Source of the DNA: an uncultured Bacteroidales bacterium | GTDB lineage: Bacteria; Bacteroidota; Bacteroidia; Bacteroidales; Muribaculaceae | Direction of reading: 5' to 3' | NCBI GenBank assembly: GCA_900539915.1 | Contig: UQDU01000011.1 | Location: 1 to 50,644, forward strand | Length of the DNA: 50,644 bases | Part shown: positions 16,089 to 24,360 of the stretch, piece by piece | Numbering within the stretch: the first letter of the stretch is position 1 | Layout of the letters: each line of letters starts with the position of its first letter | The notes under the pieces: generated by a model | The model's database searches: none | What the model saw: the letters and a program-made list of their open reading frames with translations, nothing else | What the model was told of the DNA's origin: nothing | Program-made: the position numbers and the translations under genes

Positions 16089-17168
16089 ATGGAGCAGATA
16101 AAACCAGGTCTCTTCGGCCAGACGCATAATAATTCCAGTCGCGATTACTCCACAGAGTATTGCTGGGGGAAGAATCAATTCAACAGTTCTTTTCCTGCAT
16201 CTTTGGTCGCATATATGAGCTCAAAGAATGTCTACCCGGTTTATCTATGTACCGATGATAAAAATACAGTGGTACACCGTTATATCACACCTGCTGAACT
16301 ATTTCGCATAGACCCTTTGTCAGATTCTGCTTTTTATAATTTTGAGGCAAGTTTTTCTGTATATGATAAGTTCTATACTGGAGAAAGGGAGAAAATTGAC
16401 TTGGTAATGCTTGATACATCCTCGGATGATAAGCCTTTGATAGGATTAGAAATTAAATTGACTGCGTTGCCTGATTCTACCACAAAGAATCTGCTTGAGA
16501 ATCATTATAGCTGTGAAATTGTGGTCAGACCTCCTACCATTAATTTTGTCGCATGCAGTATATGCAATTGTTTCCGCACTGCTGAAGAAAAAGATGTTTT
16601 GCGCCAGATACTTAATATTGTTCCAAGAATTAATCATTGGGAGGAGCCAGAAGAAGTTCTGCCACATTATGATAAAATTTTAGAATCAATATTATCTATA
16701 AGTACATACCTGCAAGATAGGCAGACCCCCCTTATAATTCAACCCGTGTGGAAGACCATAGGCGGAAAATCCATATTGGCTGATGATTGCTTGGATGTTT
16801 TCGTATGGTCAAATTTGGCAGTCATCCAGATGTGCAACCGAAATGACAGTGTGAGTAGACGCAGGATAACACGCCCAATGAGGACTATCATATGGATATA
16901 CCTCATGCTGTTGGATTATACGGGAATATATGGTCAGTTTGACTATAGACGCATTGTAAGGCTACATTCATATAATATAGCCAATGATAAGGCATATGCT
17001 CTTAGCGGTGTTCAGACCTATGAATTTTTGCAATGCAAAGAACTGACCCATCCGAGAATCTCAAAATATGAGATAAGAAATATCATATTAGGAGGAGGTC
17101 AGAATCTTTTAAGTCCAGAACGCCGATTTGATGCGGTCATTGTCAACAGTCCAGATTTGTTTGAGTGA
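16089..17168 (+). CDS. HindVP-family type II restriction endonuclease
   Basis: This 359-residue protein resembles the HindVP restriction endonuclease family, whose founder recognises GRCGYC. The N-terminal block with WGKNQFNSSFPASL (26-39) is what I recall as the family hallmark. A PD-(D/E)XK nuclease site is visible: Asp104 in KIDLVMLD and E121-I-K123 in IGLEIKLT. No methyltransferase or specificity module is fused. The stop overlaps the ATG of the cytosine methyltransferase by one base, which supports a two-gene restriction-modification system. It is clearly AT-richer than its neighbours; a sample line near 16501 has about 38% GC, against 67% in tilS near 18121. That suggests horizontal transfer. 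The exact target is inferred from the family only. Confidence 0.78.
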   Translation: MEQIKPGLFGQTHNNSSRDYSTEYCWGKNQFNSSFPASLVAYMSSKNVYPVYLCTDDKNTVVHRYITPAELFRIDPLSDSAFYNFEASFSVYDKFYTGEREKIDLVMLDTSSDDKPLIGLEIKLTALPDSTTKNLLENHYSCEIVVRPPTINFVACSICNCFRTAEEKDVLRQILNIVPRINHWEEPEEVLPHYDKILESILSISTYLQDRQTPLIIQPVWKTIGGKSILADDCLDVFVWSNLAVIQMCNRNDSVSRRRITRPMRTIIWIYLMLLDYTGIYGQFDYRRIVRLHSYNIANDKAYALSGVQTYEFLQCKELTHPRISKYEIRNIILGGGQNLLSPERRFDAVIVNSPDLFE

Positions 17169-18073
17169 TGAGAGTCGTTGATTTGTTCTGTGGGTGCGGA
17201 GGACTAAGCCTCGGAGTTCTGAAAGCCGGCATGAATGTCGTCGCTTCCTATGACAACTGGGCTGCAGCCATAGCTGTATATAATGCTAATTTTGACCATT
17301 GTGTCCATGCTGTCAATCTTGGAAATGAAGATGATGCGGCCGCTCTTATTGCAGCTCATCAGCCTGAAATGATTATTGGTGGGCCTCCGTGCCAGGACTT
17401 TAGTAGCGCAGGATTGCGTAACGAAGATAATGGTCGTGGTGGACTCACATTGTCATATGCACGCATCATATCCAAGGTGCTTCCTACATGGTTTGTCATG
17501 GAGAATGTCTCAACGATCATAAAGACAAATAAACTTACGGAAGCCAAAGAAATTTTTAAATCCCAAGGCTATGGTCTGACACAAATAGTACTTAATGCCG
17601 CATTGTGTGGCGTACCTCAGAAACGAAAAAGATTTTTCTTGATAGGGAAATTGGATACGGAAGATGATTTTTTAGCTCCTTATCTTAGGGCGAAGTTGTC
17701 ATCAAAAGAGATGACTTTGCGTGATTATTTTGGAGATTCGCTTGGTCTTGAATATTATTATCGTCATCCTCGGAGTTATGCACGACGTGGAATTTTCAGC
17801 ATTGATGAACCGAGTCCCACCGTCAGAGGTGTTAACCGCCCACTTCCAAGCGGATATAAGTTGCATCCCAATGATCCGGTAAGTTGCCTTGACGGCATTC
17901 GTCCTTTGACTCTGCATGAACGCAGCATGATTCAGACTTTCCCTGCTGATTTTAAGTTCTTTGGCTCAAAAAGTGACATTGAACAGATGATTGGAAATGC
18001 TGTACCCGTCAATCTCGGAACGTTTGTAGCAAATGCAATCAATGCCTATATAACCGATGCTGGCAAAAGTTAA
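17168..18073 (+). CDS. DNA (cytosine-5) methyltransferase, type II
   Basis: This 301-residue C5-cytosine methyltransferase protects the sites cut by the endonuclease upstream. Ordered motifs are: I DLFCGCGGLSLG (5-16), IV GGPPCQDFSSAG with catalytic Cys75, VI ENV (112-114), VIII QKRKRF (151-156), and X GNAVPV near the end. The target-recognition region between VIII and IX is short (about 100 residues), so it is a compact enzyme, in the size range I recall for M.HindV. The ATG at 17168 overlaps the endonuclease stop (TGATG); a GTG one codon earlier is possible. Its last 17 bases overlap the start of tilS. Confidence 0.92.
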   Translation: MRVVDLFCGCGGLSLGVLKAGMNVVASYDNWAAAIAVYNANFDHCVHAVNLGNEDDAAALIAAHQPEMIIGGPPCQDFSSAGLRNEDNGRGGLTLSYARIISKVLPTWFVMENVSTIIKTNKLTEAKEIFKSQGYGLTQIVLNAALCGVPQKRKRFFLIGKLDTEDDFLAPYLRAKLSSKEMTLRDYFGDSLGLEYYYRHPRSYARRGIFSIDEPSPTVRGVNRPLPSGYKLHPNDPVSCLDGIRPLTLHERSMIQTFPADFKFFGSKSDIEQMIGNAVPVNLGTFVANAINAYITDAGKS

Positions 18074-19352
18074 GGAGAATATCGGACGGCACGGGCTGCT
18101 GCGCGGCAACGCTGGCTCGGTGGTTGTGGGACTGAGCGGCGGAGCCGATTCGGTGGCACTGCTGCATGTGCTGTGGCGGCTTGGATATGATGTCGTGGCT
18201 GCACATTGTAACTACGGACTCAGAGGCGCGGAGAGCGATGGTGACGAGAAGTATGTCCGACAGCTTTGCGACACTCTGAATGTGCCGTTGGAGATAATGC
18301 ATGCCGATGTCGCCGGGCGCATGGAGCGTGACGGGTCATCAATGGAGATGGCTTGCCGTGACATCAGATATGAGTGGTTTGAGGCGTTGCGACGCAAGCA
18401 TGACGCCCGGGCGGTGGCGGTGGCGCATCATGCCGATGACAAGGTGGAGACTGTGATGCTTAATCTTATCCGCGGCACCGGCCTGCGTGGACTTGCGTCA
18501 ATGAAGTGGCATCGTGAACCGGGTATAATACGTCCGTTGCTTAATATAACACGTGCGGAAATACACGAGTATCTCACCGACAAGGAAATCAATTGGAGAG
18601 ATGACAGCTCTAACGCGAAAAATGATGTGAAGCGCAATAAACTGCGCAATATCATATTACCCGGTCTGTATCGCGAGTTTCCCGAGGCTAAAACCAACAT
18701 ATGTGCCACATCGCAGCACATAGATGAATACTCACGCTTCGTCAACGAGATATGCAGACTGAAATACGATGAATATGTGGCTGCTGATGGAGCCGTGGAG
18801 CTCTCGCATTTGGCCGAGTCTGAGAACTTTGCGTCACTTCTGCTGTGGGAATGGTTTGCTCCGCAGGGGATGACCCGGGATATGGCTGATAAAATAATCG
18901 AGCACAGGACTAACAGTGGCAGCCGCTATGGCTGCTGGTACATAGACCATGGCATGCTGAGACGAAGCAGCGAGGTCAGTGATGCAGTCAACTTTGAGAC
19001 ATCTGTAATTGACAATCTGCCTTATAATATAGATTATATCTCCGACAGGACATCATTTAAGCCCATACGTGACCCATATGTGGCTTATTTTGACGCAAGA
19101 ATTCTTGAAGGAAATCCTGTGTGGAGCATAAGGCGGTGGCAGGTGGGTGACAGGATACGGCCTTTTGGCATGAAAGGCTCAAAGCTTGTCAGCGATGTGT
19201 TCTCCGACAGGAAATTAAGCGTCAAGGAGAAGGAAAGTACTCTCATACTGCTGCGCAATGATGTAATTGTCTGGATTCCCGGGATAATCAATGCTGCGGA
19301 GTTTACCGTCGGACCTGCAACGGAGAGGATTCTTAGGATGCGTGCACAGTGA
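18057..19352 (+). CDS. tilS: tRNA(Ile)-lysidine synthetase
   Basis: This enzyme attaches lysine to C34 of the AUA-reading tRNA-Ile, which is essential in nearly all bacteria. The 431-residue chain has the PP-loop SGGADS at 27-32, HCNYGLRG, the AHHADDKVET motif, and a GTGLRGL segment. The C-terminal domain carries VGDRIRPFGMKGSKLVSDVFSD. The ATG used lies inside the methyltransferase gene (17-base overlap). The next in-frame ATG would remove the PP-loop, so the overlap is real. No -7 box of its own was spotted immediately upstream, which implies expression from the restriction-modification promoter or from within those genes. Confidence 0.94.
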   Translation: MLAKVKENIGRHGLLRGNAGSVVVGLSGGADSVALLHVLWRLGYDVVAAHCNYGLRGAESDGDEKYVRQLCDTLNVPLEIMHADVAGRMERDGSSMEMACRDIRYEWFEALRRKHDARAVAVAHHADDKVETVMLNLIRGTGLRGLASMKWHREPGIIRPLLNITRAEIHEYLTDKEINWRDDSSNAKNDVKRNKLRNIILPGLYREFPEAKTNICATSQHIDEYSRFVNEICRLKYDEYVAADGAVELSHLAESENFASLLLWEWFAPQGMTRDMADKIIEHRTNSGSRYGCWYIDHGMLRRSSEVSDAVNFETSVIDNLPYNIDYISDRTSFKPIRDPYVAYFDARILEGNPVWSIRRWQVGDRIRPFGMKGSKLVSDVFSDRKLSVKEKESTLILLRNDVIVWIPGIINAAEFTVGPATERILRMRAQ

Positions 19353-19385
19353 TAAAACCGAGATGCACGCAATGAGCAGATTGAT

Positions 19386-20159
19386 TCATTTTAAGTCGGA
19401 AGGGCAGTGATACTGACCTTTCCGAGTGGTGGCGGAAGCGTATTCTATGGCATGGCGTGGGCACACATTGTAGCAGCCGAGGCACATGGCGCATCGGTCA
19501 CCCCACTGTGGGACACCGTCAGCCAATCTGATGTTGTCCATGGGGCAGCACTTGACGCATTTGCCGCAGGATATGCAGTCGTGGACAGTGAATTTGCGCG
19601 GCGACATGCTGTATCTTACAAACCAGGGATATATCACACGCGATTTTATCCATGCAAACGAGCCCCGGTTTATATCGGTGACACATTTGCCTGAGCGTAT
19701 CACTTGAGCTACTGTAGGGATGGATTCAACGGCTTTGTGTAGCTTCCCGTCAGCTATCTCGTGCTTGTCAACATCAAATCCTTTCATAAGGACATAGGTG
19801 TTGGGCATTATGACTCCTTGGGCCGATGCTGGTTTCCATCCACGGACAGCTATCAGTCTGCGCCACATCTTATCCGTCAGGCCTGAATCATCGCCCATGG
19901 TAGCGACCATATGGTGAAGAGCTCCTGTGTCCGTGGACAACTTTACCTTGCTGATGAAATCACGCACAACGGGAGGGATTCCCCATGAATATATGGGGAA
20001 CATCCATATGATGTCTTCCTCAGGGGAAATCTGTATCTCTCCGCTACCGGCATCTGTCAGGAGCCGGCCCTTGAGGTCGATTATTTTATGCCCGAGAATA
20101 TCAGCGAGCTTAGTTGCGATGAAGCGGGTGTTGCCGTTGCCTGAAAAACAGAAAATCAT
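19386..20159 (-). CDS. EFR1-family flavodoxin-ferredoxin fusion
   Basis: This 257-residue electron carrier has an N-terminal flavodoxin-like domain, with FMN phosphate loop FSGNGNTRF at 5-13 and IWMFPIYSWGIPP at 51-63. The C-terminal 2[4Fe-4S] ferredoxin domain has cysteines 195, 198, 201, 205 and 223, 226, 229, 233 in two CxxCxxCxxxCP motifs. This layout defines the EFR1 ferredoxin family of anaerobes. It probably passes electrons in the cytosol; no partner enzyme is encoded next to it. It is the last gene after uvrA and the Smr gene, two bases downstream of the latter. It converges with tilS across 33 bases. Confidence 0.88.
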   Translation of the reverse strand: MIFCFSGNGNTRFIATKLADILGHKIIDLKGRLLTDAGSGEIQISPEEDIIWMFPIYSWGIPPVVRDFISKVKLSTDTGALHHMVATMGDDSGLTDKMWRRLIAVRGWKPASAQGVIMPNTYVLMKGFDVDKHEIADGKLHKAVESIPTVAQVIRSGKCVTDINRGSFAWIKSRVIYPWFVRYSMSPRKFTVHDCISCGKCVKCCPMDNIRLADGVPQWGDRCAMCLGCYNVCPRHAIEYASATTRKGQYHCPSDLK

Positions 20160-20161
20160 GT

Positions 20162-21244
20162 CTATGCTATGGTTACCTGGGTGGCACCGAATCCGTATTC
20201 CTTGAATGACGCATCCTGATAGCGGTGCTTCTTGTAACGGTAGTTGAGTTCCTTCTCAATGGCTTTGCGCAGCACGCCTTCGCCCTTGCCGTGGATGAAT
20301 ACTATCTTGCGCCCATGGTTTGACAGGTTGGCATCCATGACTTTACGGAATGTGTCTATCTGATAGTTGAGTATGTCGGCAGTAGACATCCCGGCTGTGT
20401 TGTCAAGCAGTTCGTTGATATGAAGGTCCACTTCAAGGAGGGCTTCGGTATCCTTGCGGTGCGAGAATTTCTTGACAGGGCGCTGGTGTGGCTTGTCTTC
20501 CTTGGTCTTGATGGCTATGGCTTTCTTCAGTTCCGCCTCGTCGATGGCGAGTTGCTGGTTCTGACGGTCATTAATGACGATTTCAAGCGCAATGACAGGT
20601 GACTCGAAATAGACGTTTTCCTTGAAGCAATGGAGCTTGAAGAATTTGGTCATATCCATCTTTTGCTCAAACCATACCGGCAGTTTGCGCTCAAACGGTT
20701 TGCCTTTTTTATATGCCGTGTACTGCACGGCCACATATGTCATGTCGGAGAGCTTTTCACGGCTGATTTCGTCAATAAGAGCCTGAGTATTCGGCTCTAT
20801 GACAGTATCGGTGACGAGATTCCAGCTTTTACCGTCGTTTGATACCATATAGCAGAGCGACAGATAATAGTTGCTGTCATTGACGAGATAGGCATCAAAT
20901 GTTGTGGTGGAAATCTGACGCAGATCTGCGGCCTCATATCCGAGTACTATGTTGAGTTTGTCGCCAGTAGGTGTCTCGAATACCTCTACAGGAGGCTCCG
21001 GCTTGTGCATGGGTGCTGCGGATACTGATTGGGAGGGAGTTGGCTGAGGCTTGGCTTCCTCGGCTTGTGTCGCTGCGACCTTGGCAATCTGTGATTCAGC
21101 AGGTGAAACCACCACCAATTCATTCATCAGCATAGGCGTCTCAAAGCCGTCATCGTCCACATAGGCTATGCGCCCTTCGATGCGTGTCACCCGTCCTCCG
21201 CCTACGGAGTTGAGAAATCTCACCAAGTCTCCTATCTTTGCCAT
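20162..21244 (-). CDS. DUF2027 and Smr domain protein
   Basis: This 360-residue protein combines the Bacteroidetes DUF2027 region with a C-terminal Smr domain. The N terminus (MAKIGDLVRFLNSVGGGRVTR) is a KOW/Tudor-like barrel. A proline-rich linker near 70-100 follows, then a middle domain. The Smr domain (about 290-360) shows the LEVDLHI motif and the FIHGKGEGVLRKAI motif. Smr domains are nucleases acting on RNA or branched DNA in MutS2 and related proteins, but this subgroup has no assigned function. The frame opens 27 codons earlier inside the uvrA tail; ATG 21244 gives the conserved start. It follows uvrA after 26 bases. Confidence 0.87.
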   Translation of the reverse strand: MAKIGDLVRFLNSVGGGRVTRIEGRIAYVDDDGFETPMLMNELVVVSPAESQIAKVAATQAEEAKPQPTPSQSVSAAPMHKPEPPVEVFETPTGDKLNIVLGYEAADLRQISTTTFDAYLVNDSNYYLSLCYMVSNDGKSWNLVTDTVIEPNTQALIDEISREKLSDMTYVAVQYTAYKKGKPFERKLPVWFEQKMDMTKFFKLHCFKENVYFESPVIALEIVINDRQNQQLAIDEAELKKAIAIKTKEDKPHQRPVKKFSHRKDTEALLEVDLHINELLDNTAGMSTADILNYQIDTFRKVMDANLSNHGRKIVFIHGKGEGVLRKAIEKELNYRYKKHRYQDASFKEYGFGATQVTIA

Positions 21245-21270
21245 AATTATATCCTGTATGTAGTGTTGGG

Positions 21271-24096
21271 TTAATGTTCTTTTAGCTTCTCTTTGAGATA
21301 ATGTCCGGTATAGGACTCTTTGCAAGCGGCTATCTCCTCGGGGGTGCCTGTGGCAACAAGGTATCCACCGGCTTCGCCTCCTTCGGGGCCTATGTCTATG
21401 ACATGGTCGGCCTGCTTGATGACATCCATGTTATGCTCTATGACTATAACCGTGTGGCCGTTTTGTATCAGCCTGTCGAAAGCTTTGAGCAGGGTGTTGA
21501 TGTCATGGAAATGCAGACCTGTGGTAGGCTCGTCAAATATGAACACCGTGGGTCGCGTTGTCTCCGATGCCAGATACCATGCCAGCTTGACACGCTGGTT
21601 TTCGCCGCCTGACAGCGTGGAACTGCTTTGTCCGAGCTGTATGTATCCGAGACCTACCTCCTGAAGGGGCTTGAGCCGCTTGACTATTCTCTTCTCGATG
21701 GAGCCGTTCTCTTCGCTGAAGAAGGCGATAGCATCATCGACGGTCATGGTGAGAATGTCATTGATATTCTTGTCGCGGTAGGTGACGTCAAGCACCTCGC
21801 GCTTGAATCGCTCGCCATGGCATGATTCGCAGGGGATGACCACATCGGCCATAAACTGCATCTCTATGGTGATGGTGCCTTCGCCCTTGCACTCCGGACA
21901 GCGACCGCCATCCGAATTGAAAGAGAAGTGGCTGGCTGTCAGTCCCATCTGTTTGGCTGACTGCTGGGAGGCAAACAGAGCGCGTATTTCATCGTAGGCC
22001 TTCATGTATGTCGCCGGGTTGGAACGCGAAGATTTGCCTATGGGATTCTGGTCAACGAAATCCACGTGCGTGACGAGATGCAGGTCGCCTTTTAGTTCTC
22101 CGAAAGCTCCTGGGGCGTCCGCCGGGTCACCTAAATGGCGAGTCAAAGCCCTGTAGAGTATATCCCTGACAAGGGTGCTTTTGCCGCTTCCGCTCACACC
22201 TGTGACCACTGTCAGAGCTTCTAAGGGGAAACGTACATTGATGCCCTTGAGATTGTGCTCGCAGGCATTAGTGATTTCTATGTATTTGTTGGTCTTGCGT
22301 CTGATTTTTGGCACAGGGATTGACAATGTGCCATCAAGGTATTTGGCCGTATAGCTTCTCTCGGCAGAACCGATGCCTTCGGCCGGTCCCTGGTAGACTA
22401 TCTCGCCGCCATTGGAGCCGGCATTGGGGCCAACATCCACGATGAAATCGGCAGCATGCATGATGTCTTCGTCGTGTTCTACCACCACTACCGTATTGCC
22501 TATGCTCTGGAGGCTGCGCAACACACCGATCAGGCGGTCTGTGTCACGGCTATGCAAGCCTATGCTCGGCTCGTCAAGTATGTACAGCGAGCCGATAAGG
22601 CTGCTTCCGAGCGATGAAGCAAGATTGATGCGCTGGCTTTCGCCGCCTGACAGGGTTGAGGCCTGACGGTCAAGGGTAAGATACCCAAGACCTACCTCCT
22701 GCATGAACCGCAGGCGGTTACGTATCTCTTCAAGAGGCCGCTCGGCTATCTTGGCCTCGTTGGCGGTGAGAGGCAGAGCGGCGAACCATCGGACTAATTC
22801 ATCAATCGGCTTCTTGACGATGTCGGATATATTCAGCCCGTTGATGCGGACGTATGATGCGTTTTTGTTAAGACGGCCTCCATGGCAGTCGGGACATACG
22901 GTCTTGCCCTGGTAACGGGCTTTCATCACACGGTATTGTATCTTATAGAGATTGCTCTCGACCATGCGGAAGAAGGCGTCGATACCTTCCACTCCCGGAT
23001 CACCGTGCCACAGGAGGTCTTTCTGAGCCTGTGTGAGCTGGTTGTAGGGCGTATGGATGGGGAAATCATGGCGTGAGGCGGCATAGATAAACGCACGTTT
23101 CCATTCGCCCATCTTCTCTCCCTTCCAGCAGCTCACCGCATCGTCATAAACCGACAGGGACTGGTTGGGGATGACGAGTTTCTCATCTATACCGATGACC
23201 TTGCCGAAACCCTCGCAGCGCGGACATGCGCCATAAGGGTTGTTGAAATTAAACATCAGCTCGGTTGGCTCCTCAAACGTCATGCCGTCGGCCGACAGGA
23301 TATTCGAAAACTCCTCGGCAGTGACCGCGCCGTCAGGATGCCACACGGCTACCCTCATAATGCCGCCGCCCTCATACATGGCCGCTTCCACTGACTCGTA
23401 CAGTCGGCTCATCTCGTCCTTGTCGTCATGGTTGATGCGCGAGCGGTCAATGACGAGCATGTAGCCGTCAAGAGAGTCGGGCTGACGGCTTTCGTCAGTC
23501 AGCAGTTCGTTTATGTCAATGAAAGCTCCGTCACGGTACAATCGCCAGTATCCGGCATCGACAAAGAGCTGGAGCTGTGTGTGGACACGACGTTTGGGCG
23601 GAAGTGTGATGGGGGAGAGCAACGCCACACGGCTGCCCTGGGGCAGAGAGTTGAGATAGGCATAGACATCTTCCAGCGTATGCTTCTTGACCTCCTTGCC
23701 CGAAACAGGGGAATATATTCGGCCGATACGCGCAAACAGCAGCCTCATGTAGTCATATATCTCGGTTGCTGTGCCGACGGTGCTTCGCGGATTGCGTGTG
23801 TTGACTTTCTGCTCTATAGCTATGGCCGGAGGCAGCCCTTTGATCCAGTCGGCCTCAGGTTTGTGCATTTTGCCCATGAATTGACGGGCATAGGCACTGA
23901 GGCTTTCCACATATCGGCGTTGGCCCTCGGCATACAGCGTGTCAAAGGCCAGCGAAGACTTTCCGCTGCCCGACAGGCCGGTTATGACGATGAATTTGTC
24001 ACGGGGCAGGGTCACATCGATGCCTTTGAGGTTGTTGACCCTCACATTGTGGGCTTCGATGACCTGCGGGTGAATATCCTTATGTCTTTGTGCCAT
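21271..24096 (-). CDS. uvrA: Excinuclease ABC subunit A
   Basis: UvrA is the damage-sensing ATPase of nucleotide excision repair, working with UvrB. The 941-residue chain has two ABC modules: Walker A GLSGSGKSS near residue 40 and GVSGSGKST near 640. Each has an ABC signature (LSGGESQRI and LSGGENQRV) followed by DEPS or DEPT Walker B. Two zinc-binding segments are visible, CPDCHGGRL and the CPECKGEG / CESCHGERF pair. Length is normal. It opens a three-gene minus-strand operon, with a -7 box 22 bases before its ATG, and is divergent from valS. Confidence 0.97.
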   Translation of the reverse strand: MAQRHKDIHPQVIEAHNVRVNNLKGIDVTLPRDKFIVITGLSGSGKSSLAFDTLYAEGQRRYVESLSAYARQFMGKMHKPEADWIKGLPPAIAIEQKVNTRNPRSTVGTATEIYDYMRLLFARIGRIYSPVSGKEVKKHTLEDVYAYLNSLPQGSRVALLSPITLPPKRRVHTQLQLFVDAGYWRLYRDGAFIDINELLTDESRQPDSLDGYMLVIDRSRINHDDKDEMSRLYESVEAAMYEGGGIMRVAVWHPDGAVTAEEFSNILSADGMTFEEPTELMFNFNNPYGACPRCEGFGKVIGIDEKLVIPNQSLSVYDDAVSCWKGEKMGEWKRAFIYAASRHDFPIHTPYNQLTQAQKDLLWHGDPGVEGIDAFFRMVESNLYKIQYRVMKARYQGKTVCPDCHGGRLNKNASYVRINGLNISDIVKKPIDELVRWFAALPLTANEAKIAERPLEEIRNRLRFMQEVGLGYLTLDRQASTLSGGESQRINLASSLGSSLIGSLYILDEPSIGLHSRDTDRLIGVLRSLQSIGNTVVVVEHDEDIMHAADFIVDVGPNAGSNGGEIVYQGPAEGIGSAERSYTAKYLDGTLSIPVPKIRRKTNKYIEITNACEHNLKGINVRFPLEALTVVTGVSGSGKSTLVRDILYRALTRHLGDPADAPGAFGELKGDLHLVTHVDFVDQNPIGKSSRSNPATYMKAYDEIRALFASQQSAKQMGLTASHFSFNSDGGRCPECKGEGTITIEMQFMADVVIPCESCHGERFKREVLDVTYRDKNINDILTMTVDDAIAFFSEENGSIEKRIVKRLKPLQEVGLGYIQLGQSSSTLSGGENQRVKLAWYLASETTRPTVFIFDEPTTGLHFHDINTLLKAFDRLIQNGHTVIVIEHNMDVIKQADHVIDIGPEGGEAGGYLVATGTPEEIAACKESYTGHYLKEKLKEH

Positions 24097-24118
24097 TAAA
24101 GTCAGTTCAAATTAACTA

Positions 24119-24127
24119 ACAAATTTA
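24119..24127 (-). promoter_or_regulatory. Bacteroidetes-type -7 box for uvrA
   Basis: The minus strand reads TAAATTTGT, a full match to TAnnTTTGY, 22 bases before the uvrA ATG. No TTTG at the standard -33 distance was seen. It probably drives uvrA, the Smr gene and the ferredoxin gene. Confidence 0.6.
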
Positions 24128-24192
24128 CGATTTTCCAGAGGAAGTTGCCTTATCTCTTAACCTTAATTAAATAATAAAACAGCCACAGACCT

Positions 24193-24261
24193 CATCAGCG
24201 CGATATTATAACCGTCCCACGTGACTATGACAGGCGATTATTATGCTGATGGGACATTTTT
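24193..24261 (+). promoter_or_regulatory. Mutually exclusive hairpins between uvrA and valS
   Basis: Two inverted repeats share bases. CATCAGC (24193-24199) pairs with GCTGATG (24245-24251). GTCCCA (24214-24219) pairs with TGGGAC (24250-24255), which is followed one base later by TTTTT (24257-24261). Only one can form fully at a time, an arrangement seen in attenuators. No plus-strand gene lies upstream, so a leader or small RNA would have to start within 24097-24190. The loops are long, so chance remains possible. Confidence 0.3.
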
Positions 24262-24297
24262 AGTCAGAGGTATGGCGAAAGTGTGGGCTATTTTAAG

Positions 24298-24306
24298 TAA
24301 ATTTGT
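24298..24306 (+). promoter_or_regulatory. Bacteroidetes-type -7 box for valS
   Basis: TAAATTTGT matches TAnnTTTGY fully and lies 54 bases before the valS ATG. It is downstream of the paired hairpins at 24193-24261. A -33 TTTG is not evident at 19-21 bases upstream. Confidence 0.55.
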
Positions 24307-24360
24307 GGGCGAATTATACATTATGATGTAATCGCTCATCACAACAATCATAACGCAAAC

